A stretch of 64,000 nt of DNA from Agromyces sp. CF514 (lineage in GTDB: Bacteria; Actinomycetota; Actinomycetes; Actinomycetales; Microbacteriaceae), in assembly GCF_900113185.1 (NCBI RefSeq), contig NZ_FOZD01000003.1, positions 213,258-277,257 of the forward strand, given 5' to 3'. Position 1 is the first letter of the stretch. Every line of letters starts with the position of its first letter. The notes under the pieces are model-generated. The model was not told the origin of the DNA. It did no database searches and saw nothing but the letters and a program-made list of their open reading frames with translations. Shown in pieces: positions 1 through 8,153 of this stretch. The position numbers were made by a program, and so were the translations under genes.

Positions 1-23
1 GTGGGCCAGTAGGCCGCGTGCGC

Positions 24-44
24 CGGTCGGGGTCGAACCGGCCG
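24..44 (-). terminator. Candidate hairpin after the DUF3817 gene
   Basis: A 7-bp stem (CGGTCGG with CCGGCCG, one G-T pair) closes a 7-base loop just beyond the stop codon of the leftmost gene. There is no clear U tract, so this is a weak terminator candidate. Confidence 0.35.
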
Positions 45-48
45 ATGC

Positions 49-516
49 CTACCCGACTGACGGCGGCGGAACGGGCGGGCCGATCATGAGCAGCACGGTG
101 AAGGCTGCGGCCACGCCGATGACGCCGACGGCGATCGACACGAACGGGCGGGCGAGCACGAGGCGCAGCACCCGGTTCGGGAACGAGCCGTCGGCCGGGT
201 GATCGCCCCGCTCGCGGCGCCAGTCGCCCTCGAGGTGGCCTCGGCGCACGAGCCAGAGCTCGAACGGAACGGTCGCGTAGGGCACGATCGCCGTCAGCAG
301 GGCGAACGCGATGCGGCCGACGTTCCAGCGCTGGTTCACTCCGACGACGACGGCGATGACCGCGTACGACAGGAACACGAACCCGTGGATGCCGCCGCCG
401 ATCGTCACGGCGATGTCGACGCCGAAGCCGTACTTCAGCACCATGCCCGCGATGAGCAGGGTCCAGGTGATCGCCTCGGCGACGGCGAAGGTGCGGTACA
501 GGCGTTTCGGTGACAC
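49..516 (-). CDS. DUF3817 family integral membrane protein
   Basis: Small membrane protein of about 155 residues with four hydrophobic segments and conserved-looking stretches (KRLYRTFAVAEAITW near the N terminus, GGGIHGFVFLSY, a PFELW segment) that match the DUF3817 family of actinobacterial membrane proteins. Its biochemical role is unknown. I chose the GTG start at 516 because the family motif begins right after it and a TCTGGAG Shine-Dalgarno lies upstream; the reading frame stays open to 651 but that part is arginine-rich and lacks family similarity. It is divergent from apt, and the 154-bp gap must hold promoters for both. Confidence 0.8.
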   Translation of the reverse strand: MSPKRLYRTFAVAEAITWTLLIAGMVLKYGFGVDIAVTIGGGIHGFVFLSYAVIAVVVGVNQRWNVGRIAFALLTAIVPYATVPFELWLVRRGHLEGDWRRERGDHPADGSFPNRVLRLVLARPFVSIAVGVIGVAAAFTVLLMIGPPVPPPSVG

Positions 517-658
517 GGGTGGCTCCAGAGGTGGTCGGGTCCTTCCATGTTCGCAAAGGGCCCTGTGCGATCGCCTCCTCCGAACGATTGAAGATCGGCG
601 ATCGGATGCCGCGGGCGGGCGCCCGAACGCGCCCGGTCGGCGCCCGAACACCAGCGAG

Positions 659-670
659 TACCCTTGACCG
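659..670 (+). promoter_or_regulatory. Leaderless -10 element of apt
   Basis: TACCCT followed by exactly six bases and then the GTG start at 671. Transcription would begin at or next to the start codon, and no Shine-Dalgarno is visible. The same hexamer and spacing occur in front of purM. Confidence 0.55.
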
Positions 671-1204
671 GTGACCGATCAAGACGTACGCGCGCTCGTC
701 GAATCGCATCTGGCGACGATTCCCGACTTCCCCGAGCCGGGAGTGCTGTTCCGCGACCTGACGCCCGTGTTCGCCGACGGTCCCGCGTTCCACGCCCTGT
801 CCGAGGCGCTCACGGCGCCGTTCGCCGGCCGCTTCGACGTGCTCGCGGGCGTCGAGGCGCGCGGGTTCCTGCTCGCGGGCGCCGCTTCGGTGCTGAGCGG
901 TGCCGGCGTGCTGCCCGTGCGCAAGGCGGGCAAGCTGCCGCGCAAGGTGCTGCGCGAGGAGTACGCCCTCGAGTACGGCACGGCCGCGCTCGAGGTGCAC
1001 GAGGGCGAGGTGCCGCCAGGCACGCGCGTGCTCGTCGTCGATGACGTGCTCGCGACGGGCGGCACCGTCGGAGCCGCAGCGCGCCTCATCGAGCGCGCCG
1101 GCTGGCAGGTCGCGGGCGTGGCGGTCGCGATCGAGCTCGTCGACCTCGGCGGGCGCGGGGCGCTCGGCGACCGCTACGAGGTCTTCTCGCTGCTGCAGTA
1201 CTGA
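671..1204 (+). CDS. apt: Adenine phosphoribosyltransferase
   Basis: Cytoplasmic purine salvage enzyme converting adenine and PRPP to AMP and pyrophosphate. At 177 residues it has the normal length for Apt. The N-terminal part carries the typical segment FPEPGVLFRDLTPVF (about residues 20-34), the middle has the VRKAGKLP loop, and the PRPP-binding motif VLVVDDVLATGGT lies at about residues 118-130. The GTG start is set by the leaderless -10 element six bases upstream. It is a single-gene unit, with a convergent acyl-CoA ligase gene downstream. Confidence 0.95.
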   Translation: MTDQDVRALVESHLATIPDFPEPGVLFRDLTPVFADGPAFHALSEALTAPFAGRFDVLAGVEARGFLLAGAASVLSGAGVLPVRKAGKLPRKVLREEYALEYGTAALEVHEGEVPPGTRVLVVDDVLATGGTVGAAARLIERAGWQVAGVAVAIELVDLGGRGALGDRYEVFSLLQY

Positions 1205-1271
1205 TCGCGGCCGACCGGGTCCGCGGCGCGGTCGCTCACGACGCGTTCGCACCCGGCGCGGCCGAGCCGGC

Positions 1272-2864
1272 TCACGCCGACGCGGCCGCCTGCCTGGCCC
1301 GCAGGTCCTTGCGCAGGATCTTGCCAGAGGTCGACTTGGGCACGACGTCGATGAACTCGACCGCCCGCACCTTCTCGTGCGGCGCGACGTGCTCGGCCAC
1401 GAAGGCCATCACGTCGTCGGCCGAGAGCTCGGCGCCCGACTGCGCGACGACGAACGCCTTCGGGATCTCCTGCCCGTCGTCGTCGAGCACGCCGATGACT
1501 GCGGCATCCGCGATCTTCGGATGCCCGAGCAGCACCGCCTCGAGCACCGCGGGCGCGACCTGGTAGCCCTTGTACTTGATGAGCTCCTTGAGCCGATCGA
1601 CGATGCGGTAGACGCCGTCGGCTGTGACGGTCGCGATGTCGCCCGTGTGCAGCCACGCGTCGCCGTCGAGCATGTCGGCGGTGGCCTCGGGCTTGCCGAG
1701 GTAACCCTGCATCACCTGCGGCCCGCGGATCCACAGCTCGCCCGGCTCGCTCGCGCCGTCGGCGGGCAGGTCGACGTCGACGCCCGACTCGACGTCGACC
1801 ACCCGCGCCTCGGTGTTCGGCAGCAGGTGGCCGATGCTCGAGCGGTCGAGGTCGGGGCGGTCGACGGCGATGACATGGGTCACGGGGCTCGTCTCGGTCA
1901 TGCCGTAGCCCTGGCACACGACGCAGCCGATGCGCTCGGCGACGAGCTCGGCGAGCGCCCCGTCGAGCGGGGCGGCACCCGAGAACACGACCTTCACGCT
2001 CGAGAGGTCGGCCTGTTCGACGAGCGGATGCTTCGCGAGCGCGACCGCGATCGGCGGTGCGATGAACACCCAGGTCGCACGGTGCTCGCCGATGACGCGC
2101 AGGAACTCGACGAGGTCGAACCTCGGCATGGTGACGAGGCTCGCGCGGCGCTTGAGCGCGTAGTTCAGCAGCACCGTCATGCCGTAGATGTGGAAGAACG
2201 GCAGCACCGCGAGCACGCGGTCGTCGCGTTCGAGCCCGATCGCCGCGATGCACTGCGTGACGTTCGCGACGAGATTGCGGTGCGTGAGCATGACGCCCTT
2301 CGGCCGCCCCGTCGTGCCCGACGAGTACGGCAGCACGGCGAGGTGCTCGGCCGGGTCGAACGAGACGTCGGGCGCCGGCCGCCCCTCCGACAGGAGGTCG
2401 CGGAGCGACGGATGCCCCTCGGCGCCGTCGAGCACGACCAGGTGGTCGTCGGGCACGCCGACGCGCTCGGCCGCTGCCTTGGCCTGGGGGAGCAGCGGCG
2501 AGACCGTGAAGAACCAGCGGGCACCGGCATCCGTCAACTGGTTCGCGATCTCGTCGGCCGTGTAGAGCGAGTTCAGCGTCGTGGCGGTCGCACCGGAGCG
2601 CAGGATGCCGTGGAACACCGTCGCGAACGCGGGCACGTTCGGGCAGAGCAGCGCGACGACGTCGCCGACGCCGACGTCGCGCGCGGCCAGGGCCCCGGCG
2701 AGCAGCTCGACCTGCCCGACGAGCTGGCGGTAGGTCGTCGTGGCCCCGCTCGTGCCGTCGATGATCGCGACCGCATCGAGGTCGGACTCGTCGAGGCCTC
2801 CGAAGAGGAACTCGAACACGGACTGGTCGGGAATCGTCGCGTCGGGGTGCGGGCTGCTGGCCAT
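1272..2864 (-). CDS. AMP-binding acyl-CoA ligase (4-coumarate-CoA ligase-like)
   Basis: ANL-superfamily adenylating enzyme of 530 residues, expected to activate a carboxylic acid to its acyl-CoA through an acyl-adenylate. Visible motifs are the phosphate-binding loop SSGTTGRPKG at about 181-190, GYGMTETSP, the hinge-region segment HTGDIATV with VDRLKELIKYKGYQV, and the C-terminal catalytic lysine motif PKSTSGKILRKDL. The layout resembles 4-coumarate-CoA ligase and related aryl- or fatty-acid ligases, but the substrate cannot be read from sequence. I set the start at the ATG at 2864, which has AAGGAG seven bases upstream. It stands alone, convergent with apt. Confidence 0.85.
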   Translation of the reverse strand: MASSPHPDATIPDQSVFEFLFGGLDESDLDAVAIIDGTSGATTTYRQLVGQVELLAGALAARDVGVGDVVALLCPNVPAFATVFHGILRSGATATTLNSLYTADEIANQLTDAGARWFFTVSPLLPQAKAAAERVGVPDDHLVVLDGAEGHPSLRDLLSEGRPAPDVSFDPAEHLAVLPYSSGTTGRPKGVMLTHRNLVANVTQCIAAIGLERDDRVLAVLPFFHIYGMTVLLNYALKRRASLVTMPRFDLVEFLRVIGEHRATWVFIAPPIAVALAKHPLVEQADLSSVKVVFSGAAPLDGALAELVAERIGCVVCQGYGMTETSPVTHVIAVDRPDLDRSSIGHLLPNTEARVVDVESGVDVDLPADGASEPGELWIRGPQVMQGYLGKPEATADMLDGDAWLHTGDIATVTADGVYRIVDRLKELIKYKGYQVAPAVLEAVLLGHPKIADAAVIGVLDDDGQEIPKAFVVAQSGAELSADDVMAFVAEHVAPHEKVRAVEFIDVVPKSTSGKILRKDLRARQAAASA

Positions 2865-3004
2865 CGGATCTCCTTCGATCTGCGGTGCAGCCATCCTCCG
2901 CCATCGGGTCGGTCGAGGGAAGAGCGGATGCCGCGGCGCACCGCAGAGACGCCCGCGCACCCACGGCGACGGCCGGCGGGCAATCCGGCGGGTTAGCCGG
3001 CGCG

Positions 3005-3241
3005 TCAGCCCCGAGGGCGTCGGAGCGACCGGACCAGGAACAGGACCGCCACGATGACCGAGGTCGCCGCGATGCCCACCGCGATCAGCGCGAACGCGAT
3101 GTAGCGGGCCTCGGTCTCGTCGCCGCGGTACGGCTGCGCGTCCGACCAGTCGAGCGAGACCCGGACGAAGACCGCGGCGAGGAGCAGGCCGCCGGCCGCG
3201 ATCGTCGCGGCGATGAGCGAGGCCCGCAGCCTCCGGTTCAC
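3005..3241 (-). CDS. Small two-TM membrane protein, last gene of the phosphonate operon
   Basis: A 78-residue protein with two hydrophobic helices (around LIAATIAAGGLLLAAVF and FALIAVGIAATSVIVAVLFL) and basic ends. I do not recognise a family. The GTG at 3241 is chosen because it lies 19 bases after the dehydrogenase stop codon, which places the gene as the last member of the phn operon; the frame is open further upstream but that would overlap the preceding gene. Whether it takes part in phosphonate metabolism or is only co-transcribed is unknown. Confidence 0.5.
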   Translation of the reverse strand: MNRRLRASLIAATIAAGGLLLAAVFVRVSLDWSDAQPYRGDETEARYIAFALIAVGIAATSVIVAVLFLVRSLRRPRG

Positions 3242-3260
3242 GGACGGCTCGGTTCGGCGA

Positions 3261-4493
3261 TCACCCCTCGACGGTATCGTGCGGCCTGACGGCCCGCGGA
3301 TCGATCGCGACGCGCACGTGCGCTCCGCTCGCCGCAACCTCGATCGCCGTGTCGAGGTCGTCGAGGGCGAACCGCGCACCGACCAGGTGGTCGCGCCCGA
3401 ACGTGCCGGGAGACCCGCTCAGGAACCCGATCGCGCGCTGCAGGTGCCGTGGCGCGTAGTTGTGCACGCCGGTGATGGTCAGGAGCCGGCGCACCACCTG
3501 CTCGGGGTCGAGCTCCACCGCGGGCCCCGGCGAGACGCTGCCCACGAGCACCACCGTGCCGCCGACCGCGCATGCGTCGATCACCGAACGCACCGAGCTC
3601 ACGGCACCGGAGGCCTCGATCGCGACCAGGGGCGCCGGTGCGGCGAGCGCGGCGAGCTGCGCGGCCAGCGGACCCTCGCCGGGGTCGAGCACGACATCGG
3701 CGCCGAAGCGCAGTGCGGTCGCCCGCCTCGCGGGATCCGGGTCGACGACCACGACCGTGGCCCCGGCCTCGGAGACGATCGCCGTCGCGGCGATGCCGAT
3801 CATGCCGGCGCCGCTGATGAGCACCGTGACGCCGAGCGGCTCGCCGCGTGGCTCCCCGCCCGGGTCGGCGGGGGAGGTGCCGGTGGTGCTGGTGCCGCCA
3901 GGGCCCGGCGCCCGGGTGCCGAACTGCGCGGCCCCGGCCTCGACGGCGGCGACCGCCGTCGCGGTCGAGCAGGCGGCGGGTGCCGCGAGCTCGGCGGCGA
4001 GGTGCTCCGGCACCCGCACGATGGCCGTGCCGGCCCGCAGGTGCACGTGCGTCGCGAACCCGCCCGAGAGCTCCCAGCCGCGCTCGAGTCGTTCGTGGCC
4101 GTACTTGCGCAGCGCGAGGCACTTCTGGGACAGCCCGCGAAGGCAGCGCTCGCAGTGCCCGCAGCTCGCGGTGACGCTCCACACGATGCGGTCGCCGAGC
4201 GCGAGCGGCGTGCCGTCGACGGTCGCCGCCCCGCCGGGGCCGAGGGCGACGACGTGGCCCACCTGCTCGTGCCCGAGCACGCTAGGGGCGGGCGACCTGC
4301 GGTGGCCGAGCACGGTGTGCACATCCGATCCGCAGATCGTGGCGAGCTCGACCTCGACGAGCGCCTCGCCCTCGCGGAGCTCCAGGCCGGGCACCGCGAT
4401 CGACTCGTGGGGCCGTCCGACCTCGTGCCACACCATCGCCGTGGGCGAGGGCTTCACGAGCACGGCGCCGGCCTCGGCGCGCACGAGGGTCAC
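3261..4493 (-). CDS. Zinc-dependent alcohol dehydrogenase of phosphonate catabolism type
   Basis: MDR-superfamily dehydrogenase of 410 residues. The N-terminal half holds the catalytic zinc site (ICGSDVHTVLGH, then GHEQVGHVV) and a structural-zinc cysteine cluster (CGHCERCLRGLSQKC). A Rossmann fold follows with GAGMIG and an acidic VVDPDP strand end. It resembles the dehydrogenases proposed to accompany phosphonate breakdown (TIGR03366 type). Position supports this: its GTG overlaps the HAD hydrolase stop codon by 4 bases. A low-complexity Gly/Pro/Thr segment of about 25 residues is inserted between the catalytic and Rossmann parts. A likely role is oxidising or reducing the aldehyde released after C-P cleavage; the substrate is inferred only from context. 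Confidence 0.82.
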   Translation of the reverse strand: MTLVRAEAGAVLVKPSPTAMVWHEVGRPHESIAVPGLELREGEALVEVELATICGSDVHTVLGHRRSPAPSVLGHEQVGHVVALGPGGAATVDGTPLALGDRIVWSVTASCGHCERCLRGLSQKCLALRKYGHERLERGWELSGGFATHVHLRAGTAIVRVPEHLAAELAAPAACSTATAVAAVEAGAAQFGTRAPGPGGTSTTGTSPADPGGEPRGEPLGVTVLISGAGMIGIAATAIVSEAGATVVVVDPDPARRATALRFGADVVLDPGEGPLAAQLAALAAPAPLVAIEASGAVSSVRSVIDACAVGGTVVLVGSVSPGPAVELDPEQVVRRLLTITGVHNYAPRHLQRAIGFLSGSPGTFGRDHLVGARFALDDLDTAIEVAASGAHVRVAIDPRAVRPHDTVEG

Positions 4494-5314
4494 GCGCGCA
4501 CGACGGCGGGTGCGCCGGACCCGAGGTCCGCGTCGTCGCCGAGGCCGAGCAGCGCGGGGAGGTCGGCGATGGAGTCGAGCACCTCGTCGGCGCCCGCCTC
4601 CTCGAGCGCGTCGCGGTCGTGCGCGCCCGTGAGCACGCCGACGACGAGCCCGGCGCCGGCGTTGACGCCCGAGAGCATGTCGCTGCGGGTGTCGCCGATG
4701 ACGACCATGGCATCGACCGAGGAGGTCTCGGTGCGCAGGAGCGCCGTGAGCGGCATGTCGGGGTGCGGGCGACCGCGGCCGGCGTCCGCCGGGGCGAGCA
4801 CGAGGTCGGCGAGGTCGTTCCAGCCGAGCGCGTCGAGTAGGGCATCGCGCGTCGCGGGCGAGAATCCGGTGGTCAGCACCACGGAGGCACCGGCGCCCCG
4901 AAGCGCGCGGATGGTCGCCTCCGCGCCTGGGATCGCCTCGACGCCGACCTCGGCGATGAGCTCGGCGTAGGCACGCTCGAACTCGTCGTTCGCACGCTGC
5001 GCGAGCTCCTCGTCGCCGGTGAGCACGCGGAAGACCGCGATCTTCGACTGGCCCATGGTCTCGCGAACGTACTCGAGAGCCTCCTCGCGGGCAGCTCCCT
5101 CGGGTGCGAAGCCCGCGCGTTCCGCGGCGAGTGCGAAGGCGCGCTCGACGAGCCCGTCGTCGCGAACGGTGGTTCCGGCCATGTCGAGCACGACGAGCTC
5201 GATCTCGTGCGACTCGTCGAACTCGGCGAGGTCGTCGAGATCGTCGAGCTCCTCGAACCGGTCTTCGGGGTCGAGCGTCTCGGGGTCGACGGCGGTGTCG
5301 GTTTCGATGGTCAT
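4490..5314 (-). CDS. Phosphonatase-like HAD hydrolase
   Basis: HAD-superfamily hydrolase of 274 residues. Motif I is VVLDMAGTTV with nucleophile D44, and a later GDTRSDM supplies the motif IV acidic residues. MGQSK places K91 in the cap region, where phosphonoacetaldehyde hydrolase (PhnX) carries its Schiff-base lysine, so C-P cleavage of an aldehyde phosphonate is plausible. This matches the phosphonatase-like family found in phn loci (TIGR03351 type). An unusual acidic N-terminal extension of about 38 residues, rich in Asp and Glu, precedes the fold. The ATG at 5314 overlaps the stop of the FAD oxidoreductase (ATGA) and the gene overlaps the dehydrogenase, so translational coupling is likely. 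Confidence 0.85.
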   Translation of the reverse strand: MTIETDTAVDPETLDPEDRFEELDDLDDLAEFDESHEIELVVLDMAGTTVRDDGLVERAFALAAERAGFAPEGAAREEALEYVRETMGQSKIAVFRVLTGDEELAQRANDEFERAYAELIAEVGVEAIPGAEATIRALRGAGASVVLTTGFSPATRDALLDALGWNDLADLVLAPADAGRGRPHPDMPLTALLRTETSSVDAMVVIGDTRSDMLSGVNAGAGLVVGVLTGAHDRDALEEAGADEVLDSIADLPALLGLGDDADLGSGAPAVVRA

Positions 5315-6486
5315 CTCATGCCTTCCTGGTGGTGCCGCGGCTGCGGCTCGTGGTCGATTGGGGGCTCGTGGTCGATGGGGGAGGTGAAGCGGGCGACGAC
5401 GTGGTCGGCGAGTCCGAGCCCGGTCGTCATGCCGATGCCCGTGGTCGCCGCGGCGAGGTGCACGCCCGGCAGCGCCTCGAGGTCGAGGAACTCGTCGGGG
5501 CCGCTCGCGTAGACGCCCTGCCAGCGCTCGAGCACGCGCGGCTCGACGCCGAACAGGGCACGGAACTCCTCGAGCAGCGCGTCGGCGGCCGCCTCGCCCT
5601 GGAATGGCGCGATGGCGGCGCCCCGGTAGTGCGTGTCGCCCACGATGAGCGAGCCGTCGGGCAGTTGCGTGTACATCTGGTTGAGGTCGAGCGCCGCGAG
5701 GTCCGGGCGCTCCGCGTGCAGCCGATCGCGCAGGGCTGCGGCCGCAGACGTCTCGGCGAACGCGCCGTACCGCAGCAGCGACCACCCCGTGAGCAGGGGC
5801 GCCTCGAGCGGCGCGGCCAGCGGCGCCGCGACGCGGAGCATGTCGAGCCCGCAGCGCACGATGCCGAGCCCCTCGGCGACCTCGGGGAACAGCTGGTCCA
5901 CGTCGTGGTTGGTCGCCACGACGACGTGCTGCGCGCCGACCGGTCCGCGGCTCGTGCGCACGAGGCCGGGTTCGATCGCGCCGACGCTCGTGCGGAACCG
6001 GAACTCGACGCCCTGCTCGGCGAGGTGCGACGTGATCGCCTGGAGCGCCTGCCGCGGATTCGCCTGGAGGTCGGCCGGCAGGAATGCGCCGCCGACGGCG
6101 ACCCCCGGCGCGAGCGGGATCCGTACCGCCGCCTCGGCGGCGTCGAGCAGGCGCACCTCGTCGCCTCGCACCGCCGCGAGCTCCACGAGCACCGCGAGTT
6201 CGTCGGCGGCGCGGGCCGCGACGAGCGTGCCCGACTCGCGCAGCCAGACGCCGGCGTCGTGCGCGAGACGCAGCCACAGTTCGCGCGCCGCGAGCCCGTG
6301 CTGACGCGCGATGCCCGTCTGGGGCGTCACGCACAGGTGGCCGAAGTTGCGGACCGAGGCCCCGGTCGCCTCGCTGCCGCGTTCGACGACGAGGGTCCTC
6401 ATCCCGCGGCGCAGGCCGGCGTACGCGGCCCCGAGTCCGATCACGCCGCCGCCGACCACGACGAGGTCGTACCGATCGGCGCTCAA
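5311..6486 (-). CDS. FAD-dependent oxidoreductase (DAO family) of the phosphonate operon
   Basis: Flavoprotein of 391 residues in the D-amino-acid-oxidase/glycine-oxidase fold. The N-terminal dinucleotide-binding motif VVVGGGVIGLGAAYAG is followed by an acidic strand end (VVERG); the C-terminal part has the TTGIGMTTGLGLADHV FAD segment. It fits the TIGR03364 family, which occurs in apparent phosphonate operons. A plausible reaction is oxidative deamination of an aminophosphonate to a phosphonoaldehyde, which would feed the HAD enzyme next door. I set the start at the TTG at 6486, which overlaps the phnE stop codon (TTGA); no better in-frame start is near. The long open frame upstream is a shadow of phnE. 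Confidence 0.85.
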   Translation of the reverse strand: MSADRYDLVVVGGGVIGLGAAYAGLRRGMRTLVVERGSEATGASVRNFGHLCVTPQTGIARQHGLAARELWLRLAHDAGVWLRESGTLVAARAADELAVLVELAAVRGDEVRLLDAAEAAVRIPLAPGVAVGGAFLPADLQANPRQALQAITSHLAEQGVEFRFRTSVGAIEPGLVRTSRGPVGAQHVVVATNHDVDQLFPEVAEGLGIVRCGLDMLRVAAPLAAPLEAPLLTGWSLLRYGAFAETSAAAALRDRLHAERPDLAALDLNQMYTQLPDGSLIVGDTHYRGAAIAPFQGEAAADALLEEFRALFGVEPRVLERWQGVYASGPDEFLDLEALPGVHLAAATTGIGMTTGLGLADHVVARFTSPIDHEPPIDHEPQPRHHQEGMR

Positions 6487-8153
6487 CGGAACACCCGCCG
6501 CATCCAGACGGCGAGGCCCTCGACCGCGAGCACGGTCACGAGGATCATGAGCACGATCGCGGTGACGACGCCGTAGTTCGAGCCCTGGCCGGCGTTCAGC
6601 AGGTAGTACCCGATGCCGCCGCCGCCGACGATGCCGAGGATCGTCGCCGCACGGATGTTCGTGTCGAGCAGGTAGAAGCTGTGCCCGATGAGCGCGGGCG
6701 TGCCCTGCGGCAGCGTGGCCGAGGCGTAGCGCTGCAGGCGCGTCGCGCCGACGGCGGTGACCGCGCGTTCGGGGCCCGCCTTCACCTCCTCGAAGGAGTC
6801 GGCGATGAGCTTGCCGAGCAGGCCGATGCCGCCGAAGGCGAGCGCGATCGTGCCGGCCTGCGCGCCGAGCCCGGTGATGACGATGAGCACGATCGCGAGG
6901 ATCACCTCCGGCACCCCGCGGATGCCGACGAGCAGGAAGCGCGCGCCCGTGCGCGTCGCGGGGTTCGGGGCGACGTTCCGCGCCGCGAGCGATCCGATGA
7001 CGACCGAGAGCACGAGCGTGAGCAGCGCGGCGGCGAGGGCGATCGCGATCGTCTCGAGCATCGCCGTCGACATGGTGTCCCAGTCGTACGAGCCGAAGGT
7101 CGGCGGCCAGAACTGCACGGCGACGGGCGGGATCTTCGCCCAGACGGTGAGGAAGTCGCCCCACTGGATGTTGCAGACCGCGACGGCGCCGATGATGACG
7201 ACGACCGCGACCCAGCCCCACACGGTCGACCGCACGCGCGATCCGGTCCACGGGCGGCGCATCGCTGCCTGCGGCGTGGTCGCGGCGAGCGGGCCGCCCG
7301 ACGACCGGCCGCCGTGCAGCATGGCCGTGCGCACCGCGCTCGAGACGATCTCCATGACGATGCAGAGCACGAGCATGACGATCGCGATGCCGATGCCGAG
7401 CGAGTAGTTCAACGACTTGAAGGCGAACGACATCTCGAGGCCCAGCCCGGCGACGCCGACGTAGCCGAGCACGACCGAGCCGCGCAGGTTGATGTCGTTG
7501 CGGTGCAGCACGGTCGCGACCCAGGAGGGCAGCACCTGGGGCAGGATGCCGCTGCTGAACTCCTGCAGCTTCGAGCCTCCCGCGGCGCGGATCGCCCGAC
7601 GGGGTCCCTCGTCGATCTGCTCGATCGCGTCGGCGAAGAGCTTGGAGATCATGCCGATGGAGTGGATGCCGATCGCGAGGATGCCGGGCAGCGCGCCGAG
7701 CGAGAAGAGGAGCACGAACACCATCGCGAGCACGACGTCGGGGATCGCGCGGGTGAGCACGGTGATGAAGCGCGCGACGGCGCGCCAAGCGGGGCCGGGG
7801 GTCGTGTTGCCGGCGGCGAGGTAGGCGACGGGCACCGAGACGACGGCGGCGAAGAGCGTGCCCGAGATGACGATGCCGAGCGTGAGTGCGGTGAGCTGCA
7901 CGAGTTCGAGCGGCTCGGGGAACTCGATCGTGCCCACGCGTGCGAAGAAGCGCTCGGCGTTGCCCCAACTCTCGATCATCGACGGCAGCGAGATGCCGAT
8001 CGAGTTCAGTGCGAAGACGGATGCCACGAGCAGCGCGACGAGCGTCAGCCCGGCTGCGATGCGCTCGGGCGAGAGGCGGCGCTTCGGCGCGCGGTCCGCG
8101 ACGCTCGTGCGGGCGGGGGAGGTGTGCGGCGCGTGCGGGGCGATCGCGGTCAC
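6483..8153 (-). CDS. phnE: Phosphonate ABC transporter permease, two PhnE domains fused
   Basis: Membrane component of a phosphonate importer, 556 residues, about twice the usual PhnE length. Two homologous permease halves are visible. The first contains the coupling-type segment AIEQIDEGPRRAIRAAGGSKLQ, the second SFEEVKAGPERAVTAVGATRLQ, each followed by an LPQ(V/G) turn and by GYVGVAGLG or GIVGGGGIG. Most species encode these as two PhnE proteins or one homodimerising protein, so a single-chain fusion is likely here. The GTG at 8153 overlaps the phnC stop (GTGA). Confidence 0.92.
   Translation of the reverse strand: MTAIAPHAPHTSPARTSVADRAPKRRLSPERIAAGLTLVALLVASVFALNSIGISLPSMIESWGNAERFFARVGTIEFPEPLELVQLTALTLGIVISGTLFAAVVSVPVAYLAAGNTTPGPAWRAVARFITVLTRAIPDVVLAMVFVLLFSLGALPGILAIGIHSIGMISKLFADAIEQIDEGPRRAIRAAGGSKLQEFSSGILPQVLPSWVATVLHRNDINLRGSVVLGYVGVAGLGLEMSFAFKSLNYSLGIGIAIVMLVLCIVMEIVSSAVRTAMLHGGRSSGGPLAATTPQAAMRRPWTGSRVRSTVWGWVAVVVIIGAVAVCNIQWGDFLTVWAKIPPVAVQFWPPTFGSYDWDTMSTAMLETIAIALAAALLTLVLSVVIGSLAARNVAPNPATRTGARFLLVGIRGVPEVILAIVLIVITGLGAQAGTIALAFGGIGLLGKLIADSFEEVKAGPERAVTAVGATRLQRYASATLPQGTPALIGHSFYLLDTNIRAATILGIVGGGGIGYYLLNAGQGSNYGVVTAIVLMILVTVLAVEGLAVWMRRVFR

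Noticed and set aside
20..60. tRNA-like T-arm on the minus strand (GGTTCGACC)
   Set aside because: The stem around the loop is longer than a T-arm, and neither an acceptor stem nor an anticodon arm can be built, because upstream sequence is coding. Treated as a simple hairpin.
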